Positions 10,491 through 22,367 of a stretch of DNA of 64,000 bases are shown one piece after another (position 1 is the stretch's first letter; each line of letters opens with the position of its first letter). The position numbers were made by a program, and so were the translations under genes. The notes beneath the pieces are model-generated. The model was not told where the DNA came from. It did not search any database and worked only from the letters and a program-made list of their open reading frames with translations. The DNA is from Venturia oleaginea (lineage: Eukaryota > Ascomycota > Dothideomycetes > Venturiales > Venturiaceae). The stretch covers positions 1-64,000 of the forward strand of contig JABMLP010000022.1 of assembly GCA_013176395.1 (NCBI GenBank), in the 5' to 3' direction.

Positions 10491-11960
10491 ATGTCGAACA
10501 TCGAGTTCGACGGCATCCGGCAGCGAAATGGGGATGCTGGCGACGAAATCATTGCCCCGGCCCTCGAGCCTGCAGCCGGAGTCGAAAAGGCCAAACCAAC
10601 ACCGAGCCATCCAGCAGTACAAGGCTGGAGAGTCATACTGATTGCATTATACTTTCTCGGCAGTGCTTTGAGGTAGGCTAGAAACCCTCCCTTTCACTGG
10701 TTATCATGCTCACACCACTCAGTATACACATGACACAATGGGCAGCTCTTCCCCTATATCTCTGGGATAAAGATTGGTACTATGCATGGCAGGCTCTATT
10801 AAAGAAGCACTTTGGCGTTCTGATGGTCATAATACAGCAGTGGTGGAGTCCTACAACAGTCATAGTCACCGGTGACAAGAGCGTGCGTGGACAGCTCCGT
10901 AGGACATCTGATGGAAGACTCGAGGCTCACTTCCCCGAAAGAATATTGATCCTCGCAAATCACCAGGTTCGTCCTAAGACTTTTCCCTTGTTGTTCTTCA
11001 CTAACGCGAATCCAAGATCTACACCGACTGGCTGTACCTCTGGTGGCATGCCTACGCAAACGATATGGCGGGCCACTTCTTTATCATCCTCAAAGACGAA
11101 CTCAAATATATCCCACTCCTCGGGCCCGGTATGCTTTTCTTCAGCTTCGTATTTCTCGCGCGCAAATGGGCACAAGATAAACCACGATTTAAGCATCGAT
11201 TGGACAAACTCAAGAGGAAGCAACAAAATCCCATGACAGGACAGAGCGAGCTGGTGCCCATGTGGATGCTCATATTTCCGGAAGGAACCAACATGTCTAA
11301 GAACGGACGGGCAAAGAGTCAAGCGTGGGCAAAGAAATCTGGCAAGCCTGATCTGGAACATGTTCTGCTACCTAGAAGCACAGGACTACACTTCTGTCTT
11401 GAACAGGTCAAAGGAACTGTGGACTGGGTGTATGACTGTACAATGGCATATGAAGGTTTGCCGTGAGTGCCTCTAAGAAAGTCGTTGAATTGCGCGAGCT
11501 GACTTGAGACAGATCAGGTCAGTACGCTCAAGACGTCTGGACGATAAAGTCCATTTATATCGATGGAAACGGTCCGAAATCAGTGAGCATGCACTGGCGA
11601 CGATTCGCTGTCGCAGATATTCCAGAAGATGAAGCCAAGTTCGACAAATGGCTCGAAGACCGGTGGGCCGAGAAAGATGAGCTTCTTGCGTACTACGAAA
11701 AGCATGGCGCCTTCCCTTATGACGAAGAAGTCATCACCGAGTACGAACCAGTCCCAAACGGCGCTGGAATCAGCAAGCCGGTGACTTGGACAAATTTTGT
11801 TCAAACAACCGTACAACCTGGTTCCTATCTGGAGGTTGTGCAGATATACATGCCTACCTTGACCGGTGCATTGCTTCTGCACTTGATTTGGAGGTTCTGG
11901 AACTGGCTCATGGTCACATTGGCGGTTCGCAAAATCGATTCCACCTGGCGGAACTTCTGA
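10491..11960 (+). CDS. LPLAT-family acyltransferase (lysophospholipid/LPA acyltransferase-like)
   Basis: Four exons (10491-10672, 10723-10966, 11017-11462, 11513-11960) join in frame to 439 residues. The acyltransferase signature is present: NHQIYTDW (NHX4D, residues 140-146), split by intron 2, and FPEGTN (residues 229-234), the EGT block that positions the glycerol phosphate. Hydrophobic segments near the N-terminus (about residues 45-60) and near the C-terminus (TLTGALLLHLIWRFW) suggest ER-membrane anchoring. The likely reaction is acyl-CoA-dependent acylation of a lysophospholipid; the length fits the fungal CST26/AGPAT-like group. Intron 2 has a GTTCGT donor, which is weak but leaves the motif intact. 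Confidence 0.88.
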
Positions 11961-12462
11961 TAATTCTTGAATTTTGGATAGCGGTCTTTGATGATTGACG
12001 AAGATACCCACATACATTTTTCGGACTGCTGTTGGTTTACATATAGATAGGTTGCACTGGTGCCAACACCGCTCAGTTCTTTGGATACTCGCAGTCTTGA
12101 ATATTAATGTCATGACGTTGCTCATTGATTACCCAACGCAACTTCCCAATCTGTACTATTGCTTGCCTGATTTATCTTTGGTCGCGTTGTTCTGATTGGA
12201 CTCGCCAATGATCTCGCCAACGTGCATAGGACGTTAATATTGAGCGAAATCGGCCGACGATGCAGGTGAATGAGTGCATTGCATCATGAGTTGAGCTTCA
12301 AAACGTCGACCCTTGCTGAAATACTCGGGATTTCTTCAAACTTCACCGCAGCAACTATAAACTAACAATTGAAAGCACGGTTCACCATCCTCACGACCAT
12401 ACTTCTCCAACTAAACATCTGAAAATCATTTCCATCAGGTTATACCAAGGGACCTCCACACC

Positions 12463-13469
12463 ATGTCGACGGCAGATCCCAAACTCTCCATCAACTCAGC
12501 GCTCACGCTTCCACACTCTTCCATCAAGATCCCGCGATTGGGCTTTGGGGTGTACCTGTCCGCCCCTGATGTGTGCACGAACTCTTGTCTCGAAGCACTA
12601 AAAGCAGGATACCGCCATATCGATACCGCACAATATTACGAAAACGAAGCGGAAGTTGGGAAAGCGATCCGAGAATCAGGTATCCCTAGAGGGGAGATAT
12701 TTGTCACGACGAAGATTCTCTTTGCAAAGGGGAGTGTGGAGAGTTCTTTGGAGGGGGTGAGGGAGAGTGTTGGGAAGATTGATCCGGGGGAGAGAGGGAG
12801 GAAGGGATATGTTGATCTCTTTTTGATTCATAGTCCTAATTTTGGAAGTGAGAAGACGAGGGAGATGTGGGAGGCGCTTGAGAGGTTGAAGGGGGAGGGC
12901 GGGACGAGGGCGATTGGGGTTAGTAATTTTGGGAGGGGGCAGATTGAGGAGGTTGAGGGGTACGCGAAGGAAAAGGTTGAGGTGAATCAGATTGAGGTAT
13001 GTTGATTTCTTGTCCCGGATTATAAGAGAAGGGGAGTGGTGAGAAGGAAGTGTTGGATGATAGCTAATGCGGGAGGGTAGCTCCACCCCTGGTGCCAACA
13101 ACGCGAGATTGTCAGTTACTGCCAACGGAAGGGCATCATTGTTGAAGCTTACTCCCCACTCGTGAGGAATCAAAAGCAAATGACGCGACGGTTATAAAGT
13201 TGGCGGAGAAGTATGGGAAGAGTACTACGCAGGTGCTTATTAGGTATTGTTTGCAGAAAGGGTGGGTGCCGTTGCCGAAGAGTGATAGGGCTGAGAGGAT
13301 TAGGCAGAATGCTGAGGTTTTTGATTTTGAGTTGGAGGGGCGTGATGTAGAAGTTTTGGATGGGTTGGACGAGGGGCGGAAGGGGCGATTGTTATGGCTG
13401 TCAAGAGTTAGAGTTTGTGTTTCCGTGTTTGGCGAACATGGCGCACGCTGTTTCGTGTCTTCTGCATGA
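12463..13469 (+). pseudogene. Aldo-keto reductase with an apparent 1-nt frameshift
   Basis: Exon 1 (12463-12996) and exon 2 (from 13081) encode an NAD(P)H-dependent aldo-keto reductase. The catalytic tetrad is visible as D54, Y59 (HIDTAQYYE), K84 (TTKI) and H123 (LIHSPN), followed by GVSNFG. The intron is GTATGT..GTAG, 84 bp. In exon 2 the frame runs through HPWCQQ and IVEAYSPLV, then hits a stop soon after 13180. The remainder of the family (KLAEKYGKSTTQVLIRYCLQ, PLPKS) continues one base out of phase to 13469. One missing base between about 13165 and 13185 explains this. It may be a true inactivating deletion or a sequence error. Confidence 0.82.
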
Positions 13470-14209
13470 TTACTCGTTGCATGTAATTCAACGATATGAA
13501 GTTTTTGCTTTTTCTCAGGTAAATTATTGAGTAGCAGAAGCAGCTCAATTCTGCAATCGGTGCTGGAATAAATCAGAAACCGATGTCGATCAGCTAGAAG
13601 CCGGATATTGACTTCCCGTTCCGAGAGCCCCATACAAACAGGACAGAGTAGGTACCTTGACACAGGCGACATGATCCTCGGATGTGAAAGATGTGGAAGT
13701 GATTGATTAAGCTGATTAATGGACGTGTGGTAGAGAGGCCAGAGGCAGGGGAAATACTCGGAGCGGCTGTTATTTATATCTTATTCGGTCTCGTGTCGGA
13801 TCAGCGTCGGTGCCAGCGATGGCTGGGAGCGTGTCTGATATGTGAAGTCTATGTCCAAATGAAAGACTGACGAATGCGATCCATTCGGCAGTGTAGCCGT
13901 GGTGTTGACTTCCACCTGAAGCCTTCGGTTTCGATGCGCCTGGCTCATCCTTGGACTCGTCCGCATGCCATCATTTCTGAGTCGCCCGTATTCTGTCCCT
14001 TCCACCCCATCAACAGGACTTCCTCGACGAGCTGCCAGTCGCGTTGCATCCCATAACCATTGCGTTGCTCTGCTAGAGGCGCGAGTCAACCGACCTGACG
14101 TTCCAATTCGGCGAGTCGGCATCTCTGAAGGCCTTCTCTGGACGGCATTTCGCTGTTCTTAACCACCGATTCGGATATCCACAACTGCTGCCTGCTGCCT
14201 CACAATACC

Positions 14210-16977
14210 ATGGCCCAACAGCCCATCGACCCTCGCCTCCATCGACAGTACGCTCCTCCTCCATACCAACACGTAGATGCTCTTCGCCATGGCCATCCGC
14301 CTCAGCAACATGCTCATCCATCGCCACCGCAACCCTACTACAACCTACCTCCTTTGAACCACCACAACCACCCCGGACTGCCCCCGACCCATCCTCCCTC
14401 GCACTCGCACACCCACTCCCATCTGCCACAGCTCCCCCAGCAACACCACCCGCAGCATGTGGATCCTGCATTGCAGACCGACGAGCAAGACTCGGCCGCC
14501 GACGACTCGGGCTCTGAACATGCCTCCCCCATGGACGGACAGCTGGGGTGAGCTATACTCCACTCCTCTGCATGTATTCTTGCAGCCGCATTCAGACGAA
14601 TCGATCAATTGGATGGCTAACCATTACTTACAGCTCTGGAAAGCAACCAGAAAAGCGACCTCGAGCCTGCGACTCTTGTCGTGGTCTAAAGGTCAAATGC
14701 ATCATTGACCCCTCTTCTGGTGAACCATGCAAGAGATGCGCAAAGGCCGGCCGACAATGCATTGTCACTCCACCAACGCGCAAGCGACAGAAGAAGGCAG
14801 ATAGTCGGGTTGCTGAACTGGAACGCAAGATTGACGCTCTCACTGCCACCCTGGCTGCGAGGGAGGGCGTGGCGCAATACGAGAACAATGGCTATGCCGA
14901 TATCAAAAGACAACCTGAATCGGCGTCACCCTATACTCAAAGCTCGCCGCAGCAATATCAGGCCGACCAGAGACCGTTAGGCAACCACGAGCCGACCTCT
15001 TCACCGAAGATGACGCGAGGAGGCAGGCCGAATGACGGTCCTGACAAGAGAAGGCGACTTGAACCAGTGGATGCAATAAAGTTGGCCTCCATACATGAAG
15101 GACATACTATCCAGATCACACCAACGCCCAACGAGCCAGGAGACAGACACACAAGCATATACAACCAACGAAACCGCCCATCTTCGACCACTCAGATATT
15201 GATCGTAAAATCAGTACCATTATCGATTCCGTCACTGCGGAGCATATCTTCGATCAATACGTCAACCATGGCTCACATCGATTTCCTGCTGTGCCATTCG
15301 CTGCTGGAACCAAAGCCAAGACGATTCGAGCGGAAAAGCCCATTCTGTTCATAGCCATTCTGAGTAGTACCTGTTACGGCACGGGAGTCTCTGAAGATAC
15401 ACAAGTTGCATTGGAACGGGAAATGCGAGAAATTTTCGCGTGTAGCATGTGGAAACAAGGAGAGAAGAGCCTCGAACTGATCCAAGCTCTACACGTTGCT
15501 ACGTTATGGTACCGGCCACCCGCCAATTTCGAGCAACACATGTTCTACCAGATGGTGCACATGTCTGCAATTATGGCCATTGACATTGGAATCGGCAAGC
15601 GACAGAGTCCCTGGAAGCGGAAGTGGTTTGGACAAGAGCCCCCGTTCAGACGTGTGCTGCCCAATCCCGAATCGGCCGAAGCCAGACGAGCTTGGATCGT
15701 TTGCTACTTTCTTTGCATTAGCATCACCATGGTACTGAGGCGGCCAATACTTGTGCGTTTCAATGACTACATGCGTGAATGCCTCGAATATCTTGAGACG
15801 GCCGAGGACGCACTGCCTTCCGATAAGATTCTCTGCCAGCATGTCAGAATTGCTCACATCTCCGAGCAGATTGCTGTGCAATTTGCCATGGATGATCCTG
15901 CGGTCAACCTTTCCATCTCAGATGGAAAGGTCTCCTATGGTATCCACCATTTTGAACAGGCCCTGGCCGATGTGAGGTCGAACAAGATAACCGATCATGC
16001 CCTGCAATTGGCCGAGCACGTAACCAATCTATACTTGCACGAGATCGCACTTCACTCGCAGAATAATGTCGAGGATTTCAAGGCCCCGTTCACCGAAGAG
16101 AGTTTCAAGACAGCGACCAGCGATCACGTCCTTGGACCACAGCACGTTGACGCTTTGACGGCCTGCCAAAAATCATGTCGAGATATTTTGGAGACATTTT
16201 TGTCTTATGAGTTTGATATAATCTACGCACTACCTGTAATATTCTGTAAGTGAAGGTCTTTCCTGCCAGTCTCCGAATTATTGCTAATCACTGTTTGCAG
16301 CTGTGCGCGTTATCTATGCTGTTGTCGTCATTATCAAGCTCTATATTGCCGCAACTGGACCTGGAGAGATTGGCGCGATCATCAAACGTGACGAGCTTCA
16401 CATCGAGCAATACCTGGAGAGACTGCAGCAACTCTTCCAGACGATCATGGACAAGGACAGATTGAGTCCTCACTCAAAATTTCTTTGGGTGATTCAGAGA
16501 CTAGGGGAACGCTATCAGGGTATCAAGGGACGAACCTCAAAGTCCACTGGTATCAACACACCCCTCCTGACCTACAGCGACTTGAAGGGTCCTCCTCCTA
16601 AGCCAGCTCCAACAGCCGATCAAGCTCCTGGTTTGCAGATGCTCAGCCAGGTCGCAACGTCCAACAACGAAGAACAGAATGGTGACCCACGTTCGCAAGG
16701 CGCACAACAAGCTCAACCACAGCAAGGCCAACAAGGCTGGTACCCTCACCAGCAGCAACAGCAGCAACACATGAACAATCTTCCCATGGATCCGGCAGCA
16801 TATACATACCAAGGTGGCCCTGGACTACCTGGCTATGATGGCTTCGATTATGGCATCGGGAGTTTGGGGATGGGTATGGATGGAGCGATCAGCGGATTGT
16901 TCATGGCCGATGGCTTGTGGAATTACAATGATGCACAAGCACAGGGACAGCAGCACTTGTTCCCAGGTTGGTCTTGA
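14210..16977 (+). CDS. Zn2Cys6 transcription factor, PrtT-like
   Basis: Exon 1 (14210-14547) encodes a His/Pro/Gln-rich start. Exon 2 starts at 14634 with the Zn2Cys6 cluster, cysteines at residues 125, 128, 135, 145, 148 and 155 (CX2CX6CX9CX2CX6C), inside RPRACDSCRGLKVKC. A linker and a coiled coil (VAELERKIDALTATL) follow, then a fungal-TF middle region. The last exon is 16301-16977 after a GTAAGT intron with a GCTAATC branch site, and is Gln-rich. The cluster and coiled-coil wording resemble PrtT, the regulator of secreted proteases in Aspergillus. The frame shifts by one base near 15170-15180, so either an unseen intron or a 1-nt deletion is present. With one base added, the protein would be about 875 residues. 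Confidence 0.8.
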
Positions 16978-17542
16978 TGAGCAAGAAGAGACTGTTGATG
17001 GATAACGAAATGACATGTTTCCATGTTATCAAGCATGTGGTACACAATTTAACTAGGTGCGAAATTGGCTAATATACATAATGCATATATTTGATATCTC
17101 TTCTCCACTCTAGATCATCAATGAGTTTCTTATCCGGAAATGCGTATCCTCGAATTGATGTAAGATTGTTTTGGTTCTAGGGGGAGGTGGCGCCTACTAC
17201 TCTCTCTCTCTCGCTCTGCATCTTTGGAGGGAGAAGCGCTGCGATGAGATGGGTAGACGTGCGTTGTCGATGATATTGTTGAAGGAGTGTAGTGGCACGA
17301 AGTTTAGGGTAGGAATATTCTTTTCATCATTCACTTGAGACTTGGCACAGCAGAGATGGATCGCCACGAAGAGTCGATGCACAAGCAAGAACAAAAAGAT
17401 ATAGATGAACAGAGGTATATAACAGGAGAGAACCCGCAGCAACCGTGAACTCCACCCAACGCCAGGGAAATTCTGCACGCTCGCTCGCTGAAAGCTCACG
17501 TCCTAGACAGTTGCACAGTATTCAGAATCCCTCAGAGACCGC

Positions 17543-19300
17543 TCAACGCTCACAAATCTCACGTCTCTTATGCTTCTTGAAATCCCCAACATAATGATCC
17601 GTATGATCCTGCCCATCCAACCTCTCCCCACTCTTCGGTTTCCGCCCCATCCAACTGCTGCCCTCCTCACTAAACACATCCAACTTTGTCCCCTTCTCCT
17701 TCAATTCCTCGGTAATGGCATTCACATCCAGCTTCAAGTAATCAGCCAAAAACTGTCCCACTTCCGTATTCTCGTGGTTTCCAACGAGAGCTTCAGCACC
17801 TTTGGCACTGGAGGCGTAGATATTAACGTCTGCGGCGGAGTGACCGTGGGTGCTCCAGCCTGTCTGGGCGCGGCGAGAAACAATATCTGCGAAGGTGTAG
17901 GGGGCGAGTTCAGGGTGGTCGACTAGGAGGGCTATTTCTTCTTCGCTGGCGTCGGAAATTCCAAGCTTGTTTATCAGAGTGTGTTTGATCCATTTCGTGG
18001 TGTTGAGATCTGGATTGTCCTGCCGATAGTGGAAGTACTCTACTCCGAGGCGTTCTGCAGAAGTGGTAACAGCTCCGAGGACTTGTGGATGCCAAAGATA
18101 TTCTGGATAGGTCGCATGTAATTGGCGAGCAGCAGCTAGACCGCCCGTTTCGTGGTCAGAGGTACTGACCATGATACCTGGTGTGCTGTCTTTGTCCAAG
18201 AACTCAAGGACGCTCGCGAAAGCGTCATCGTATGCCAGGACTTCGTGGACCTGAGCCGCAGGGTCATTTGCATGGCCGGCGTGGTCAATTCTGCTTCCCT
18301 CGATCATCAAAAAGAATCCCTTATCCCTGTCGGCGGTGGCTGCACTGAGTGCGGCCATTGCAGTCTCTGCCATCTCTTGGAGCGAAGGATAGATATCGCT
18401 CTCATATCTACGATCAATCTCAAATGGGATGTCGGTCCGGGCGAAGAGTCCGAGAAGAGGCAGCTGAACAGCTTTCCCCAGCTTCAAGCCATCAAATCCG
18501 GCACGGTTACTGATATAGTTGAAGCCTGCCTTCTCTCCAGCCTTGATGATATCCTTCCCATCTCCACGACAAGATCCCTCAGTAGTATTCGGCAAGAAAT
18601 GGCATCGTCCACCACCCAAAATGAGATCCACAACTCTGCCCAAAGGATAATCACCCATAAGCTGTTCGGCAATCCTGTCTTCTTCTTCCCTCATATTTAC
18701 ATGCGCAGCAAAGCAAGCAGGCGTCGCATCCGTGATCCTTGTTGTCACAACAAGACCAGTCATGTATCCAGCTTTTTTCGCCGCTTCTAATACCGTCCCG
18801 CAAGGAGTTCCATCCGGTAGCACGGAGATAGCACCATTATAACTCTTCATACCGCACGAGAAAGCAGTAGCCCCAGCAGCAGAATCCGTGACCAAACTCG
18901 AAGAACTCCTCGTCCGCGATTGTCCAATAAGATGTCCATCAATAACCAACTGCTCCGAATACGGCAACCCAAATTGATGTTGCTTGAAACTCCTTGTCAT
19001 ACTCAGGCTCGTTGGACCCATGCCATCTGACACCATCATAATCAGATTACGCTTTCCACTGGGGGTATGTTTGTTGGTCCCATTATCTGATTGTCCTTTC
19101 TGGTAGACGACGGCGAGGAGTATGACACCGGCTGTGGCAATGAGGGCCCAGGTGAAGAGACCGATTTCACGCCACAGTTTCCATTTGTCTTGGGAGGAGC
19201 GGCGGACGTGTTCGCCTGTGAGGAGGGCGTCTTCTTCTGGGTTCAGAGAGGAGTCGGGGGAGTCGCTGCGGTGGAGCAGGGGCTCATCGCCACCGGCCAT
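17543..19300 (-). CDS. PHO8: Vacuolar-type alkaline phosphatase
   Basis: This is an intronless gene of 585 residues. The N-terminus is cytosolic and acidic, followed by one membrane segment (about residues 47-66), as in type II vacuolar alkaline phosphatases. The catalytic region includes D92 (MMVSDGMG) and the nucleophile S140 in VTDSAAGATAFS. Metal-ligand motifs include IEGSRIDHAGHAND, VSTSDHETGG and STHGHSAADV. It hydrolyses phosphomonoesters in the vacuole lumen. Length and order of motifs fit the family. A minor alternative is a plasma-membrane form; nothing in the sequence decides. Confidence 0.92.
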   Translation of the reverse strand: MAGGDEPLLHRSDSPDSSLNPEEDALLTGEHVRRSSQDKWKLWREIGLFTWALIATAGVILLAVVYQKGQSDNGTNKHTPSGKRNLIMMVSDGMGPTSLSMTRSFKQHQFGLPYSEQLVIDGHLIGQSRTRSSSSLVTDSAAGATAFSCGMKSYNGAISVLPDGTPCGTVLEAAKKAGYMTGLVVTTRITDATPACFAAHVNMREEEDRIAEQLMGDYPLGRVVDLILGGGRCHFLPNTTEGSCRGDGKDIIKAGEKAGFNYISNRAGFDGLKLGKAVQLPLLGLFARTDIPFEIDRRYESDIYPSLQEMAETAMAALSAATADRDKGFFLMIEGSRIDHAGHANDPAAQVHEVLAYDDAFASVLEFLDKDSTPGIMVSTSDHETGGLAAARQLHATYPEYLWHPQVLGAVTTSAERLGVEYFHYRQDNPDLNTTKWIKHTLINKLGISDASEEEIALLVDHPELAPYTFADIVSRRAQTGWSTHGHSAADVNIYASSAKGAEALVGNHENTEVGQFLADYLKLDVNAITEELKEKGTKLDVFSEEGSSWMGRKPKSGERLDGQDHTDHYVGDFKKHKRREICER

Positions 19301-19781
19301 GATGGCGGAAGATTACGATAGGATTAGTTGTTGCGGATGGATGTGAGAGCGTTTATCGTAGGAGAGAGGAGGAAGAAAGGAGAGGCTCTAAGGAATGTGT
19401 GTATGTTGTTGTTCTTGGGGCTTTGCGCCCTCTATCGAGGTTCGATAGCCGTTCCCGCTAAAGAAGCAATGCAAGGCTTGGGCTGCCACATGATGAAACC
19501 TTTTGGCAGCTGATCTGGGGAATTGGTATGAGCTGGTCTAGATAATGCAAGAATTTGGATCGCTGTCATTGTTGTTTGTTGTAGTTTCAGTCCTTCTTTG
19601 GTACATACGCGGGCCCCGGGCAAGGCTGTGGTAAGGTCGAAGTTGGAACTGTGGACACGCGAGGCTGATCAAGCCTCTGTTGCAGTCGGCAAGTATACAG
19701 TACAAATGTAGAGGAACTCAGAAGCCCGAAGAGTCAGATAGGCTGAAGGAGTCCAGAATTTGCTTTCCCATGTACTATATA
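19301..19781. other. Intergenic, promoter side of the phosphatase gene
   Basis: I see no supported gene here. The stretch contains the 5' flank of the minus-strand phosphatase gene and ends at the TA target of the next MITE. Confidence 0.5.
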
Positions 19782-20097
19782 ACGTATTCCACCACCGAGC
19801 CGGCCACTTTTCCTTGGCACAGCCCTTAACCTCTTCAACACGCAATGTCTCAACAACGCAACGCGATAGCCGTTCAAGAAGAAGGCAGAATTGATCTCGC
19901 TCTTCAGGCCTATACCTCTGGCCAATTCAAAGCCTGGGCACAATGCTCGAAGGTGTAAAAAGGATATTGAGATATCTTCTGAATCAGATAGCAGCACGAC
20001 AGACTTGGAATCTATTGTTGATAGCGATAAAATTGAAGAGGCGTAATATGAGTTGGTCGTGCCAAGGAAAAGTGGCCGGCTCGGTGGTGGAATACGT
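19782..20097 (+). mobile_element. Pogo-type MITE, 316 bp, with transposase N-terminus remnant
   Basis: Perfect or near-perfect inverted termini of about 40 bp begin ACGTATTCCACCACCGAGCC. TA lies on both sides (19780-19781 and 20098-20099). The interior at 19844 opens with a short reading frame starting MSQQRNAIAVQEEGRIDLAL, which resembles the first residues of fungal pogo transposases, and stops after about 30 codons. It is therefore an internal-deletion derivative. The terminal ACGT.TT/TCCACC pattern resembles the pogo-like element at 3342, but the two are separate families. Confidence 0.85.
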
Positions 20098-20176
20098 TAT
20101 ATCATAATGTTCTCAAGATCATCATCTATCCAACCCGACTGCCTGCGCAAATAAAATCAGTAGATGAACCAATATA

Positions 20177-21310
20177 TCACATCTCATCCTTGCCCTTCCT
20201 ATTCCCCTCTCCCTCCACCAAAACCTCAACGCCATTCAGAACCTGCACATCCTCTATCACACATCTCTCACACCCACACTCGAAAGCCCACGTCTCGTTC
20301 AACCTCTTCCTTCTCTTCCCCAAATCCAAATCAACCTCATCACCTCCCATATAACTAATACACAACTCCTCTCCCCTCTCTGCCGCCCTATTCGTCCAGA
20401 AACCCCATCCCCTCCCCACCCTTCTCTTCCCCACATTCGGAGTACACGAATGATTAAAGAAAGAAGCTACAGGCCAAACACCATAACCCAGAAACTCATC
20501 ACCACCGTCATCGAGACTGCGGATACCGAAAGAGTTGTGCGAATCGCGTTCGGCGAGGTCGAGGAAGGCCGCCGCGTTTATGTATGGGAGGAGGGGGATG
20601 GGAAGGATAGCGAGGAGGTGGAGGTATGATTGGATCGCTGCTTGTAGGCATGAGGACGTAGCGTATGGTTTTGGGTCTGGGACTAACTGGAGAAGGGTTT
20701 CCCATTCCGTTGGTAGTAGTTCAGTTTTAGAACGGGAGATTGTTGCCGAGAGGAGAAAGGAGAGGTAATCTGGATTTGGAGATATGGCGAGAACAGATAT
20801 TAAAGCTCTCCTGTGCGGTTTCCTTGTTGATCCATTTCGGGCTTCGAGGATGAAATGGGCTGTACTTGATACTGAATCCCAAGCTGTTCGTATCTCTTCC
20901 TCATTCGGTCGTGTATCGTTCATATCATGGAAGTCATCATCATCATTCCCATAAATGAACCCATTCCTCTGCGCACTTTTGCTCTTGATGAATCCTTCTA
21001 TCGCCGTCCACGCCTGAATCGCAACTGGTCCCTCATCCTTCATCCAAGATCGAAGACACTCCTGACCACAAAACGAATGACCAGTCTCCGTTAATCTAGT
21101 CTTCAGATTCCTTCCACGCTCGTACATAAAACACTGGGCGCAGACCTCACGCTTATAATTTCTCAAAATGACAGAAGCTGGTAACGATGCGGTCTGAAGC
21201 AGTGGTGTTCCAGCCGGTATATCCTGAAGAGCAAATGCTCCTCTCCCACAAGTGGGTGTTTCCTTGACTTCGAACAAAGTCGTCCGAGGCAGACTTGAGC
21301 CACTTGACAT
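20177..21310 (-). CDS. SET-domain protein (SET6/SMYD-like)
   Basis: The start at 21310 (MSSGSSLPRTTLFEV) is preferred. An in-frame ATG 25 codons upstream adds a hydrophobic leader that looks like untranslated sequence. The 377-residue protein opens with the SET N-half (TPTCGRGAFALQDIPAGTPLL), then a Cys-rich insert (CAQCFMYERG, FCGQECL). The SET C-half follows, with SFFNHSCTPNV and ELCISYMGG. A post-SET-like WAFECGCERC ends the domain. These are the cofactor-binding and Tyr motifs of protein lysine methyltransferases. The target is unknown. Confidence 0.85.
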   Translation of the reverse strand: MSSGSSLPRTTLFEVKETPTCGRGAFALQDIPAGTPLLQTASLPASVILRNYKREVCAQCFMYERGRNLKTRLTETGHSFCGQECLRSWMKDEGPVAIQAWTAIEGFIKSKSAQRNGFIYGNDDDDFHDMNDTRPNEEEIRTAWDSVSSTAHFILEARNGSTRKPHRRALISVLAISPNPDYLSFLLSATISRSKTELLPTEWETLLQLVPDPKPYATSSCLQAAIQSYLHLLAILPIPLLPYINAAAFLDLAERDSHNSFGIRSLDDGGDEFLGYGVWPVASFFNHSCTPNVGKRRVGRGWGFWTNRAAERGEELCISYMGGDEVDLDLGKRRKRLNETWAFECGCERCVIEDVQVLNGVEVLVEGEGNRKGKDEM

Positions 21311-21642
21311 CCTGCTGATAGAGAGGACAAACACAATGGACACAATCGCAATAATAATTCGGCAAAAGCAGAGAGAAACACACAATTAACGACTCTAGAT
21401 CAAAGCAAAACAAGTCTCAATGAACTATACGACTTCGAACAGGCTATACGCTCCAGACGTGCTACCAATGGTCCCCGTCAAATAATACACAGCATCTAAA
21501 GAGATTGTAATGGCTTCCAATTTGTTGATGTCCCTGTACTCTTTCGCGGGGGACGTGTAACAAGATGCGGTTGCCAATCAAAATTTCGGCATATCCTCCT
21601 GTCGTTTATGTCTATGCTAGCGTGAGGATATACGCCTTCTCT

Positions 21643-21954
21643 TTACTCGTAGCTTCCCATGCCTAGTTTTGTGAATTGTATCTCCCGTGCGATTCGAAGC
21701 TTGTCTATGCAAGCCGCGAAACAAGCGGCGGGGTTCCGGAATAAGCAGCGGTGGCCAAGGAGGGTGGACAATTCGCGAGTCTCTTGACAAGATGTGGAAG
21801 CGAGAGGGAGGAATAGACAAATGGTCTGTATGGTGCTCGAAGATGACAATGGAGAATAACGACAACGGGAAGGGTGTAGAAGGGGAAATGGCGTGTCAGC
21901 AAGCTCGATTACTTCAAAGTCGAATTCGAGAGGAGCAGGGTTAGCAAGAGACAT
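21643..21954 (-). CDS. Possible small two-exon gene, unidentified
   Basis: Removing a GTAATC..ACAG intron (21912-21826, 87 bp) gives 74 residues. The second half contains several cysteines and KLRIAREIQFTKLGMGSYE at its end. The C-terminal part looks like real protein, but I recognise no family. An unspliced 103-codon reading is also open. Overlapping plus-strand ORFs are likely shadows. Confidence 0.3.
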   Translation of the reverse strand: MSLANPAPLEFDFEVIELADTPFPLLHPSRCRYSPLSSSSTIQTICLFLPLASTSCQETRELSTLLGHRCLFRNPAACFAACIDKLRIAREIQFTKLGMGSYE

Positions 21955-22367
21955 ATCTAGCTCTTCTCTTACCCGAGGTTAAGACTTAGCTCTTGTCCCT
22001 CTCATGCTAGAGAAAACAGCACAAACTGGCCTGTTCGTGAAAATGGTTGGTTGATCAAAGGTGCTCGAGGTGATAATGCCCAGTGGAGAAAGGATGGACA
22101 ACATAATGGTTTTGTTACTGGTTCTTATCGTTAAGACTACCCCCTTGTGGAGTGACAGGCATTTGGCGGAGGTGGACAAATGCAGCACCACAATTTCAAT
22201 TGCTTCCTTTTTCCTACCCAAACTTTATACCAGCCTACTATAAAATTTAGTAGCTACTTCTAAAACTCTTTTTAGCTCCTCATCTATATACCTTCTAAAA
22301 TAGCCTTATACTCTCTTAGCCTCCTTTTTAGCCTCCTCTAATTACGCCTTTTTAAGTTTTTTATAGC
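21955..22367. other. AT-rich relic left of the MULE
   Basis: From about 22245 the sequence becomes AT-rich with repeated 'agcctcctttttagcctcc'-type tracts. On the minus strand it reads as a Lys/Glu-rich peptide full of stops. This looks like a heavily mutated mobile-element remnant. I see no gene. Confidence 0.4.
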
